A DNA stretch of 6,711 bases, from assembly GCA_937897665.1 (NCBI GenBank), contig CALCPB010000266.1:1-6711 (forward strand), read 5' to 3'. Source of the stretch: an uncultured Halomicronema sp. GTDB lineage: Bacteria; Cyanobacteriota; Cyanobacteriia; Phormidesmidales; Phormidesmidaceae. The notes below the pieces were generated by a model. It was given only the letters and a program-made list of their open reading frames with translations. It made no database searches and was not told the origin of the DNA. Within the stretch, counting starts at the first letter, position 1. Each line of letters starts with the position of its first letter. The position numbers were made by a program, and so were the translations under genes. Shown here piece by piece: positions 1 to 6,633 of the stretch.

Positions 1-19
1 GCGACATGGCATACGATGG

Positions 20-39
20 AAAAATATAGAGCGCTATAT
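20..39 (-). terminator. Possible weak intrinsic terminator after the repeat-protein gene
   Basis: On the minus strand a perfect 6-bp stem (ATATAG / CTATAT, positions 24-39) with a CGCT loop is followed directly by a run of five T (positions 24-20). It lies about 120 bases beyond the stop codon of the repeat-protein frame, so it could end that transcript. The stem is AT-rich and short, so folding energy is modest and it may be fortuitous. Confidence 0.3.
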
Positions 40-61
40 CAGGATAGGGCAGTGGGGTGGA

Positions 62-103
62 CAGCTCTCTGGGCGGGCGCTTTGAGGACCCTTTGGGGAG
101 CTG
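62..103. other. Imperfect hairpin downstream of the repeat-protein gene
   Basis: CAGCTC (62-67) is the exact reverse complement of GAGCTG (98-103), and the pairing extends inward to about 9 bp if G-T pairs are allowed. The 24-base loop contains further GC-rich self-complementarity. There is no T-run on either side, so it does not look like a classical terminator. It may stabilise the 3' end of the leftward transcript or be a repeat-type element; only one copy is in this window. Confidence 0.3.
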
Positions 104-161
104 ACTTACCTGACAAGCAGTTATTTTCAGGGCACTCCTCTGGACGGTTTCATCGTGAACG

Positions 162-1253
162 CTAACTCAATGCGCGGTTTTCACCCTGACCATGGCGGAA
201 GTAGTGCTCCATGCCGCTAGCGAAAAAGCCGCTGCTCACCGCCGCTGCCACATCAAGATGCAGACTGAGATAGACGCTCTCATCAAAGGCGGCACTCGGG
301 TTTCGCTGTTCTTGCTGGCCAAAGCTGACGTAGTGCTCAAAGCCCGAGACAAAGGTGTTGCCAACCACTTGTGCAACGTCCGGATTTTGCTGCCGATACG
401 TCGCCTCCTCAAACAGCAGCACCGATAATCTGCCTTCATGGGCACCAATCTCGACAAAATGTTCAAAGGCACTGACAAATTCCCCGCGATCGACCGCCGC
501 CTTAACGTCAAGATTGTTCAAGAGGTAGTCTGGGGCATTAAATAGACCGCTCGCCACGCGATTTTCAACATGACCAATCTGCAAGTAATGTTCTAGGCCG
601 CTGCTAAACACTCCTTGAGCAACAGCTACTTTGATATCCGCATACGTTTCTAAGTAGAGAGTTTCGTTGTAGTAGCGACTGAGGTTGCGCCCCTCATTGA
701 GGCCAAACTGCAAGAAATGCTCAAAGCCACTGCTAAAGGCTCCTTGGGCGATCGCCTGAACGACGTCATCGTTGGTGCTGAGGTAGTAGGTCTCATCAAA
801 ACAATCGGCCAGCGTGATTTGACCCACTTCGAAGAAAAGGGGCACCAGCGATCGCCCTTCCTTGATACCAAAGCGAAGATAATGTTCAGCACCACTTGAG
901 ATTGCGACTTCACCTTGCTCTAAAGCCGCTTTAACATCCGGGTTGGCAAGTAAGTAGAGTTCCTCATCAAACACGGGGGCACTGCCCGTTAGCGTTTGAA
1001 ACTGGATGAACTGCTTGTAAGTAAACACCAAGCCCTCAGCACTGCCACTGGGGCCTGGTGGGGGTGGCGGCACCACCAGCGGATCAGTCACCGTAATCGT
1101 GCCCGTGCTAAAACCGCTGCTAAACGCTTTGAGACCGCCATTTTGCGAGGCATCGACCCCGGTTTTGCCATTAAACGCGCCGTCAGTCGTATCCCAAGCG
1201 CGAAACTGTACCGTGGCGTCGCCGACATAATCAGCGTTGGGCACTAAGCGCAC
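162..1253 (-). CDS. C-terminal part of a frameshifted mosaic surface protein with six ~43-residue repeats
   Basis: This open frame (363 residues) is most likely the continuation of the frame ending at 1244, not an independent gene. Its nominal start is a GTG inside the previous frame with no plausible ribosome binding site, and residues 1-57 are only the second half of a cadherin-like/VCBS-like domain (RLVPNAD, then QFRAWDTTDG, then ITVTD). A proline run (62-66) forms a linker. From residue 95 to the end are six copies of a repeat with the pattern F-[DN]-E-x-x-Y-L-x-x-N-x-D-V, about 13 residues, then SG-x-EH-[YF]-L-x-x-G-x-x-E-x-R. Such repeats are known to me from large calcium-binding or surface proteins of cyanobacteria and other bacteria; their function is not established. 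There are no GGxGxDxLx RTX nonapeptides, enzyme motifs or membrane segments. The protein is probably extracellular and adhesive or structural (inference). The stop codon TAG is at 162-164. Confidence 0.8.
   Translation of the reverse strand: MRLVPNADYVGDATVQFRAWDTTDGAFNGKTGVDASQNGGLKAFSSGFSTGTITVTDPLVVPPPPPGPSGSAEGLVFTYKQFIQFQTLTGSAPVFDEELYLLANPDVKAALEQGEVAISSGAEHYLRFGIKEGRSLVPLFFEVGQITLADCFDETYYLSTNDDVVQAIAQGAFSSGFEHFLQFGLNEGRNLSRYYNETLYLETYADIKVAVAQGVFSSGLEHYLQIGHVENRVASGLFNAPDYLLNNLDVKAAVDRGEFVSAFEHFVEIGAHEGRLSVLLFEEATYRQQNPDVAQVVGNTFVSGFEHYVSFGQQEQRNPSAAFDESVYLSLHLDVAAAVSSGFFASGMEHYFRHGQGENRALS
165..971 (-). repeat. Six-unit array of ~43-residue protein repeats (coding)
   Basis: The six units begin at residues 95, 152, 195, 238, 281 and 323 of the frame at 1253-162. 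Spacing is 43, 43, 43 and 42 residues for the last five. The first interval is 57, because about 14 extra residues (around FFEVGQITLADC) sit between units 1 and 2. Conserved positions are an aromatic start, a Tyr at about position 6, Asp-Val or Asp-Ile at about 11-12, a central Glu-His-aromatic, and a closing Gly-x-x-Glu-x-Arg. The EH-aromatic core is present in all six units. The DNA copies have diverged considerably, so the duplications are old and kept at the protein level. Confidence 0.85.
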
Positions 1254-2731
1254 ACGAGGCTCTGTCGACAGGCCACCTGACTGAGCACAAAGGAGCCTTG
1301 AGCTGAGGTCGTGTCGTCTCCTAAAAAGACAAAGTTAGGCGTCTCATAGGGATCGATCGCGCCCATAAAAGCGGTGTAATCGCGCAGTGCCCCCGTGAGA
1401 ATTTGCACCCCATCCGCTAGCAGGGTGTAGTTATCACCGGCCACCGCAAGCGTGTATTGCGTCGCCTCATTAGTGTTGAAGGCCACGTTCTCAGCCGCCA
1501 TGAAGGTCGGCCCGCCTTGAGCAAAGATATTGCCCGTAGTAGCAGAGGTGCTTTGAAAGCCGATTTCAATCGCTTTGCTGGTGTCTTGGCTGACGGCCAC
1601 AATGCTGAACCCCGCTCGGCGCTGATTGGTACGAGACTCCGCCAACAGCTGCATGTCGAAGGCAATCTCGTAGCCAAGCGTGTTATCTAGAGAGGGGACA
1701 CTTGGATTAACTAATCCACCCGCACCAAAGTTGCTGTAGCCCGCATAGATACTTTGATTGGCAGTGGTATCCAGCGTCGTACCACTCGCATCAACTGTTT
1801 GGATAGCCCCGACGAGATTGGTGAAAGACAGCCAGGTTTGCCCATCCGGCGCAGTGCCCAAGGCTGGAGTGTAGAGAGACGTGGCCCCCAACGTGATGGC
1901 GTTATTGTCGGTGATCGCCCCACTCAGCGCTTGCCAGTTGCTACCACCATCGGTGGAATATTGCCAGATGCCGTTGGTGTTGTCGATCGCCGTAATCGCA
2001 ATCCCCTGGGGATCAAAATCTGCATCTGTGATGAGACCGGTTACTAGGTCAGCGACCGTCGTACCTTGGTTGGCAGCGTCAGCAACGTTCTTATTGATGC
2101 CCGTGAAGGTAGCACCGCCGGATAGCACGGGGGCACTGTTGGCTAAGCCATCCCCCATGATTTGAATATTGTCGATCGCGATGTCTTCATCTTCGGCATC
2201 AAGAACAAAGGTAAGCCGCAAATCCAGATTGGATCCGGCATCGGCGATCGCGGCTGTGAAGTTAGCAAACGTATCGGTGAGTTGCGTTCCCTCTCCAACG
2301 CCATCAAAATCCGTATCCTGCGCTGGAACTGTATTGAACATCGCTCCGGTATTTTCAAACGCTAATATCTTTTGAAAGCCACCGCCATCAATTTGGTATT
2401 CCACAAAAAACTGATCAGGGGCATCCCAGTCTTCGTTGGAACCATCATCGTCTTCGGCGAATAACGCTTGAAAGCTCAAATTTGAGAAGTTGGCGATATC
2501 AATGCCGGTGAAAGACAACGTCTGAGTTGCGCTAGCACCCTCACCATCAATATCCTGGGCAGCAAAGTAAAAGCTGCCATCGCCTCCAGCAACGTTATAG
2601 GCAACAGTGTTGCTTCCATTAGTGCGAAAAAAGAAGTCTCTGTCACCATCTGAAAATTCTGGAATCGAGGTCGTGTAGCGAGTCCCATTTCCATCAGTTT
2701 CGAAGCTTTCAGCAAAAATAGTCGTTGGCAT
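1244..2731 (-). CDS. N-terminal part of a frameshifted mosaic surface/secreted protein
   Basis: This frame (495 residues) starts at an ATG with a good ribosome binding site. Residues 1 to about 195 form an acidic, beta-rich domain (FAESFETDG, then FFVEYQIDGGGFQ, then IAIDNIQI) like the N-terminal modules of cyanobacterial extracellular proteins, including some nuclease/lamin-tail proteins. It has a DxDxDG calcium-type loop at 139-144. Residues 198-284 are the first half of a cadherin-like/VCBS-like domain (NSAPVLSG, LITDADFDPQGIAI, GIWQYSTDGGSNWQAL). Residues 285-487 are a separate domain (from SLYTPALGTAPDGQTW to FLGDDTTSAQGSFVLSQVA) that interrupts it. The last eight residues are out-of-frame sequence after the frameshift. 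No signal peptide or transmembrane segment is present, which fits leaderless export such as type I secretion (inference). No catalytic motif is seen, so a structural or adhesive role is more likely than an enzymatic one. Confidence 0.82.
   Translation of the reverse strand: MPTTIFAESFETDGNGTRYTTSIPEFSDGDRDFFFRTNGSNTVAYNVAGGDGSFYFAAQDIDGEGASATQTLSFTGIDIANFSNLSFQALFAEDDDGSNEDWDAPDQFFVEYQIDGGGFQKILAFENTGAMFNTVPAQDTDFDGVGEGTQLTDTFANFTAAIADAGSNLDLRLTFVLDAEDEDIAIDNIQIMGDGLANSAPVLSGGATFTGINKNVADAANQGTTVADLVTGLITDADFDPQGIAITAIDNTNGIWQYSTDGGSNWQALSGAITDNNAITLGATSLYTPALGTAPDGQTWLSFTNLVGAIQTVDASGTTLDTTANQSIYAGYSNFGAGGLVNPSVPSLDNTLGYEIAFDMQLLAESRTNQRRAGFSIVAVSQDTSKAIEIGFQSTSATTGNIFAQGGPTFMAAENVAFNTNEATQYTLAVAGDNYTLLADGVQILTGALRDYTAFMGAIDPYETPNFVFLGDDTTSAQGSFVLSQVACRQSLVCA
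1270..1275 (-). other. Inferred single-base frameshift joining the two frames
   Basis: Read on the minus strand, the upstream frame ends its recognisable domain at SFVLSQVA (Ala codon at 1273-1271) and then gives an unrelated tail, CRQSLVCA, before TAG at 1244. In the -1 frame from the same point the sequence reads LSTEPRVRLVPNAD, which continues naturally into the second half of the interrupted domain. Adding one base at GTGGCCTGTC restores a single frame of about 856 residues. There is no X-XXY-YYZ slippery heptamer at the junction, so programmed slippage is unlikely. A real mutation and a base-calling or assembly error cannot be told apart here. Confidence 0.75.
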
Positions 2732-2740
2732 GATTAGGGG

Positions 2741-2747
2741 TTTTCCT
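2741..2747 (-). promoter_or_regulatory. Ribosome binding site of the mosaic protein gene
   Basis: The minus strand reads AGGAAAA nine bases before the ATG at 2731. This supports that start, although the protein begins without any signal peptide. Confidence 0.6.
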
Positions 2748-2801
2748 GGCTTTCAAATACCTTCGATTTAGCTTTATATTGAGGCGGTTTAGATCGAGAA
2801 C

Positions 2802-2832
2802 ACTATAAATAGACTTAGGTTATAGATTTCAA
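2802..2832 (-). promoter_or_regulatory. Candidate sigma70-type promoter of the mosaic protein gene
   Basis: On the minus strand TTGAAA (2832-2827) and TATAGT (2807-2802) each match the consensus hexamers at five of six positions. The 19-base spacer is slightly longer than ideal. The predicted transcript would have a leader of about 65 bases before the ATG. Such matches arise by chance in AT-rich DNA, so this is only a candidate. Confidence 0.3.
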
Positions 2833-3050
2833 CAATCCAACAGTGGTTTTAGTCATCTGATGTGTGAGTGCACTGGCTATGGGACACTGATCTGTACTGG
2901 TTGCGATCGCAAATCATCTTCAGACAACTGCCATCATCGTGCCAGCGCTTGCTTGAGTAGACAGAAAACGCGTAACTGACATCACACCAGTCAAATTAGA
3001 CAGCCATAGTTTCGCGCTCTAAGGCCTCGTCACCATCGTGCCCGCATATC

Positions 3051-3082
3051 ACCTAAAGAATTATTTTTGACTTTCTTTAGGT
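3051..3082. other. Perfect 10-bp inverted repeat (hairpin)
   Basis: ACCTAAAGAA (3051-3060) is the exact reverse complement of TTCTTTAGGT (3073-3082), with a 12-base T-rich loop. No T-run follows on either strand, so a terminator role is not clear. A second hairpin, CTGAGA / TCTCAG with a 7-base loop, follows at 3098-3116, and a third, CCAGAA / TTCTGG with a 4-base loop, at 3209-3224. Together they could be part of a structured RNA or protein-binding sites. Confidence 0.4.
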
Positions 3083-3849
3083 TCTCATTGATTAATTCTG
3101 AGACAGTACATCTCAGTGTAATCCCTGAGCATGCCCCATACATCCTCTTTACACAAAAGGCTTCAAGTTCATACAAAGCTCACAAACCCAGACTTTAGGC
3201 CATCCCAGCCAGAATCAATTCTGGGTCAAGCGTAAAACCGTCGAAGTATTACCATTACGCTCGAACTTCCCTCGCAGAACAGGATGGCACCCGAAAACTT
3301 TTCAGGCTTTTCAGGGTAGGCCAATCCACCTGAGAAGAAAGTTCCCGGCAATATTTCACCGTGATTCTCAGATGTTCTTGATAAGAATTTGGGATTCACT
3401 AACTTGACTTCAATACACAATATCAAGCATTGAAAAACCGCAAAAATCTTTTGCTTTAGGCGTTGCCCCAAAGAGAGTCAAGCAGAAAAAACGTCGGCGA
3501 TGATAGTCATCCTAATTTTTTCTCAAAAGCTATATCTAGAAATTAAGCTTTTGCGATCGCAGCCCACTGCCAGTCTATTCACCCTAAACGACCTTCTATC
3601 GACATCTCAAAAAGTCCGAAGGCTGCAATTGAAAAGATCAGGCTCAACTTGCCGCTTTTGCCCCGACAGCGTTGCCGTCAAATGACAAACACTCGATGCC
3701 AGACAATACCGGGCAACTCAATTTTCAGGGGAGAACCTTGCAAAAAGGCCATTTTTGAAGCTGGTTTTTCACCCTATCCATCAAATTGAAAAGGCTGATT
3801 ATTGTAATTTTGAAGCAAAAATTGCTGCCGGGCTACTTCCCTCTGGCGA

Positions 3850-3861
3850 AGTAATATTACT
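3850..3861. promoter_or_regulatory. Perfect 12-bp palindrome, possible operator
   Basis: AGTAATATTACT reads the same on both strands. It is flanked by CTGG (3843-3846) and CCAG (3864-3867), which extend the dyad imperfectly. It lies about 250 bases upstream of the oxidoreductase start. The symmetry suits a dimeric regulator, but no known regulator consensus is recognised. Confidence 0.25.
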
Positions 3862-4110
3862 GCCCAGCCAACGCTAACTCTGTGGCAACAGCAAGATTCC
3901 GCATTTTACGGTGGATGCCTAGCTTACCATTTCCACATAAAGATGCCTTGACAATGAGGCCATTTCCTTCTGTGTCACCATAGACTGCAAATAATGCGGC
4001 AAAAACACAATATTGAAGGTGTGGTAATATCTTGTTTGATTTTGTAACTTTTTCAAGCAACGAGTTGCCAGAATTCAAAACTTCAGGGATGAGAAGACGC
4101 AGGCTAACAC

Positions 4111-5184
4111 ATGAATCCATCTAACAACGGTTCGGATGCTCAGCTTCAGCGATCGCCGTCACAGCCTATCCGCGTAGGGGTTATCGGGGTCGGCAACATG
4201 GGGCAACACCACACACGCGTTTTGAGCCGTCTTAAGAATGTGGAGTTAGTGGGAGTCTCTGACGTCAACGTCGAACTCGGACTTGATACCGCTAGTAAAT
4301 ACCGAGTTCGTTTTTTTGAGGATTATCACACCCTCATTGAACACGTCGATGCCGTCTGTGTCGCGGTCCCGACTCGTTTACATCACACCGTTGGCATGAT
4401 TTGTCTGCGGGCAGGTATCCACGTCTTGATTGAAAAGCCGATTGCGGCCAACATCGCAGAGGCGGAGTCGCTGGTCAATGCGGCGGCAGAGTCTAACTGC
4501 ATTCTGCAGGTGGGGCATATCGAGCGGTTCAACCCAGCCTTTAAGGAGCTGCACAACGTTTTGCGGACTGAAGAAGTGCTTGCCCTCGAAGCGCGGCGTA
4601 TGAGCCCCTACTCTGACCGGGCCAATGATGTGTCAGTCGTGCTAGATCTGATGATTCACGATATTGACTTGTTGCTAGAGCTAGCGGCCTCCCCCGTAGT
4701 GAAGCTGTCAGCAAGCGGCAGCCGCTCAGCGAACTCGGGCTACTTAGACTATGTGACCGCCACCTTAGGGTTTGCTAATGGAGTGGTCGCAACGCTGACG
4801 GCCAGCAAGGTGACTCACCGCAAGATTCGCACCATTGCCGCCCACTGTCGTGATTCTCTAACCGAAGCGGACTTTCTCAACAACGAAATTTTGATCAATC
4901 GCCAAACGACTGCGAACACCATGACCAATTATGGTCAAGTGCTTTATCGGCAAGACGGTCTGATCGAAAAGGTCTACACCAGCAATATTGAGCCGTTGCA
5001 CGCTGAGCTAGAGCATTTTGTGAACTGCGTACGGGGTGGCGAAAAGCCATCGGTGGGCGGCGAGCAAGCGCTGAAAGCGCTACGTTTGGCCAGCCTGATT
5101 GAGCAAATGGCACTCGATGGCAAAGCCTGGTACGGCGAAGATCTGGCGGCATCGGGGATTGAATCGACCGCGATCGCGGTGTAA
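4111..5184 (+). CDS. Gfo/Idh/MocA family NAD(P)-dependent oxidoreductase, probably acting on a nucleotide sugar
   Basis: The 357-residue protein has the two-domain plan and usual length of the family. An N-terminal Rossmann fold starts at residue 20, with the dinucleotide-binding glycines G26-x-G28-x-x-G31 and an acidic residue (D51) ending the second strand, which favours NAD over NADP. The family's EKP motif is at 108-110, with K109 the likely catalytic lysine. HIERFNP (136-142) and the HDID motif (183-186, catalytic His/Asp region) follow; the C-terminal half is the alpha/beta substrate domain. The GHIERFNP and DLMIHDIDLLL signatures resemble UDP-N-acetylglucosamine 3-dehydrogenase-like (GnnA/WlbA-type) enzymes, so a role in sugar modification for lipopolysaccharide or surface glycans is plausible, but no sugar genes are adjacent. 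The ATG at 4111 is the first possible start because TAA lies in frame at 4105-4107. The binding site is weak (AGG, 7 bases upstream). An extended -10-like TGGTAATAT at 4022-4030 is the best promoter guess. The first 18 residues are a polar extension, partly encoded by a HIP1 octamer. Confidence 0.93.
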   Translation: MNPSNNGSDAQLQRSPSQPIRVGVIGVGNMGQHHTRVLSRLKNVELVGVSDVNVELGLDTASKYRVRFFEDYHTLIEHVDAVCVAVPTRLHHTVGMICLRAGIHVLIEKPIAANIAEAESLVNAAAESNCILQVGHIERFNPAFKELHNVLRTEEVLALEARRMSPYSDRANDVSVVLDLMIHDIDLLLELAASPVVKLSASGSRSANSGYLDYVTATLGFANGVVATLTASKVTHRKIRTIAAHCRDSLTEADFLNNEILINRQTTANTMTNYGQVLYRQDGLIEKVYTSNIEPLHAELEHFVNCVRGGEKPSVGGEQALKALRLASLIEQMALDGKAWYGEDLAASGIESTAIAV

Positions 5185-5357
5185 ATACCCCCAGAGGTCC
5201 AACCATCGCTTAGTTCACTTGTGTGCCCGGTGGCTAAGCTGGCCCTGACAAAGCGTTCCGCAGATCTTTATGCCGATACGCTGAAACCAGGCCCAAGCCC
5301 TTCGGCTCCCCTACGTTGCCCAGATGGCATCGGCAGTCCGATCGTTGAGAATGGACA
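5185..5357. other. Convergent intergenic region with weak inverted repeats
   Basis: These 173 bases separate the 3' ends of the oxidoreductase and pstS. TGCCGAT (5271-5277) and ATCGGCA (5329-5335) are exact inverted repeats 51 bases apart, and a small AGCC-CTTC-GGCT hairpin (5296-5307) lies between them. No GC-rich stem followed by a T-run is present for either gene, so the actual termination sites are not identified. Confidence 0.35.
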
Positions 5358-6449
5358 TTAGTTCGCCACTTGAATGCGCTCAACCGCCGTGATTGCCTGC
5401 TCAACGACCGGCTCAGGGAGGGGAATGTAGCCCAATTCTTGGCTGTACTGCTGTCCTTCAGTGAGTCCCCATGACAAAACTTGCTTTAGAGCATCCGCCT
5501 TGATGGCGTCTGCGTAGTTTTCGTAGGCCAAAATCCAGCTATAGGTGACGATGGGATAAGCCGATTCGTCCGCAGGATCTGGAATAAACACTCGCAGGTC
5601 GGCTGGCATGGTGGCATCCAGTAGGGCAGCTGCGCCCGAAGCTGGCCCCGGTGTCATAAAACTGCCTGCTTGATTTTCAAGCGCCGCGATCGGCAAGCCC
5701 AGCCGCTGCGCATAGCTATATTCCACGTATCCGAGGGTGCCTTCGGCCTGCTGAATTTGTGCTGCGACCCCGGCATTCGCCTTGATGCCAATGCCCACTG
5801 GCCAAGCCACACTAAGGCCCGCGCCCACATCGGTCTGCCATTCTGGGCTGATGGCTGCCAGGTGTGATGTTATTGCCGCGGTGGTGCCACTACCGTCAGA
5901 GCGATGCACTAATGTGAGCGGCAAATCCGGTAGCGTTCGCTCAGGGTTGCTGGCTGCAATCAGCGGATCGTTCCACCGGGTGATTTTGCCCAAAAAGATA
6001 TCGGCTAGTGCAGACCGACTGAGGTTGAGTGCCGTTGTCTCGCCTGGCAGATTGTAGGCGATCGCCACCAAGCCTGCTGTCATCGGCACGAGCACAACTC
6101 CCGATTCCACCTGAGCCATTTCAGCCTCGGTCATGGCCACATCACTCGCGCCAAAGTCCACCGTGTTAGAAATCACCTGTTGAATCCCGGCGGCGCTGCC
6201 CGTGGGCTGATAGTTGATGCTCAGATTGGGATCAACTTGCTGGCGATATTCGCTAAAGATGCGCTCGTAGATAAAGAGGGGAAAGCTTGCCCCGGTACCG
6301 TTGAGCACGAGGGGAGCGCTGGCCGGTGCTGAATTACTGGGCGCTGCCGGATCGGTTGCGACCGGCGTTGACGGCTGGCAGGCAATAATCACGGTGAAGA
6401 GGGCGATCGCCAACCCCAGCCATTTCAGCCGCTTGAACTGTTGCCCCAT
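5358..6449 (-). CDS. pstS: PstS-type phosphate ABC transporter substrate-binding lipoprotein
   Basis: The 363-residue protein captures inorganic phosphate outside the plasma membrane for the PstSCAB importer. Residues 1-23 form a lipoprotein signal (basic MGQQFKRLKW, a hydrophobic stretch, then VIIA before Cys24, the predicted lipidated residue). A Pro/Ala/Ser linker (25 to about 47) tethers the binding domain. Family phosphate-binding segments are all present: GTGASFP (51-57), PTGSAAG (82-88), DFGASDVAM (98-106) and RSDGSGTT (183-190). Length and segment order match PstS/SphX proteins of cyanobacteria. The ATG at 6449 is preferred over a TTG 13 codons upstream (6488), because GGGAG lies six bases before it and the signal peptide then begins normally. 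No pstC, pstA or pstB follows on its downstream side; the neighbour there is a convergent oxidoreductase. No convincing cyanobacterial Pho box (tandem CTTAACCT-like units) was seen upstream, so phosphate control is not shown by the sequence. A paralogue such as SphX is an alternative name. Confidence 0.93.
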   Translation of the reverse strand: MGQQFKRLKWLGLAIALFTVIIACQPSTPVATDPAAPSNSAPASAPLVLNGTGASFPLFIYERIFSEYRQQVDPNLSINYQPTGSAAGIQQVISNTVDFGASDVAMTEAEMAQVESGVVLVPMTAGLVAIAYNLPGETTALNLSRSALADIFLGKITRWNDPLIAASNPERTLPDLPLTLVHRSDGSGTTAAITSHLAAISPEWQTDVGAGLSVAWPVGIGIKANAGVAAQIQQAEGTLGYVEYSYAQRLGLPIAALENQAGSFMTPGPASGAAALLDATMPADLRVFIPDPADESAYPIVTYSWILAYENYADAIKADALKQVLSWGLTEGQQYSQELGYIPLPEPVVEQAITAVERIQVAN

Positions 6450-6455
6450 GTCGCT

Positions 6456-6460
6456 CTCCC
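6456..6460 (-). promoter_or_regulatory. Ribosome binding site that fixes the pstS start
   Basis: The minus strand reads GGGAG six bases before the ATG at 6449. The upstream in-frame TTG at 6488 has no comparable site and would put 13 charged residues in front of the lipoprotein signal, so the ATG is preferred. Confidence 0.6.
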
Positions 6461-6520
6461 GATGTTCATCGACCTCACGCCAGCCCAATTAGCGGCTGAG
6501 CAGTTTCATTCAGACCGTAT

Positions 6521-6526
6521 CTTATA
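6521..6526 (-). promoter_or_regulatory. Candidate -10 element of pstS
   Basis: TATAAG on the minus strand matches the -10 consensus at five of six positions and would give a leader of about 65 bases. No matching -35 hexamer lies 16-18 bases upstream, which would be compatible with an activator-dependent promoter, but no Pho box is recognisable there either. Confidence 0.25.
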
Positions 6527-6592
6527 ACGGCCTTACTGAAATGATGGTGATGCTCGTTGGGAGAATTGAGTTTAGCCAGTTTTGCGCCGCCC

Positions 6593-6633
6593 AAAAATAA
6601 TCCCCCGGAGAGCGCCGTAGCACTTTCCGAGGG
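6593..6633 (-). terminator. Strong intrinsic terminator for a leftward gene beyond the right edge
   Basis: On the minus strand the arm at 6633-6620 pairs with the arm at 6615-6602 over 14 positions (CCCTCGGAAAGTGC with GCGCTCTCCGGGGG). There is one mismatch and two G-U pairs, closed by a four-base loop (TACG). The T-rich sequence ATTATTTTT follows at once. This is the classic form of a rho-independent terminator and separates pstS from the gene to its right. Only a few codons of any such gene can lie inside the window, and the reading frame cannot be chosen. Confidence 0.75.

Larger units (their letters stand above)
2732..4110. other. Long intergenic region, no convincing gene
   Basis: About 1.4 kb separates the divergently transcribed mosaic protein gene and oxidoreductase. 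It is visibly AT-richer than the flanking genes. The only open frames are 61 to 87 codons, lack ribosome binding sites and resemble no family I recognise. It contains two HIP1 sites (2903-2910, the centre of a 12-bp perfect palindrome TTGCGATCGCAA, and 3553-3560), hairpins at 3051-3082, 3098-3116 and 3209-3224, a tandem 9-bp duplication (CTTTTCAGG twice, 3298-3315), and a 12-bp palindrome at 3850-3861. It could hold long leaders, small RNAs or a decayed gene; the sequence does not decide between these. Confidence 0.6.

Noticed and set aside
1270..1275. Programmed -1 ribosomal frameshifting at the junction of the two frames
   Set aside because: The local sequence GTGGCCTGTC does not contain a slippery X-XXY-YYZ heptamer.
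1417..1677. Other-frame open frames within the mosaic gene, and similar ones within the oxidoreductase and pstS
   Set aside because: They are shadows of well-supported coding sequence: they lack domains and ribosome binding sites and are rich in Arg/Ser/Pro, as expected for out-of-frame reading.
3226..3471. 81-codon minus-strand frame in the intergenic region
   Set aside because: It uses a TTG start without a ribosome binding site, is compositionally unlike the real genes, and has no recognisable domain.
3500..3685. 61-codon plus-strand frame (MIVILIFSQ...)
   Set aside because: It is short, has no clear ribosome binding site, and shows neither a convincing membrane protein pattern nor a known family.
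3857..4120. 87-codon minus-strand frame overlapping the oxidoreductase start
   Set aside because: It has no ribosome binding site, overlaps the start of a well-supported gene on the other strand, and resembles no family I know.
4089..4124. 11-codon upstream frame (MRRRRLTHESI) overlapping the oxidoreductase start codon
   Set aside because: The only purine-rich stretch (AGGG) directly abuts its ATG, too close to act as a ribosome binding site, so a regulatory leader peptide is not supported.
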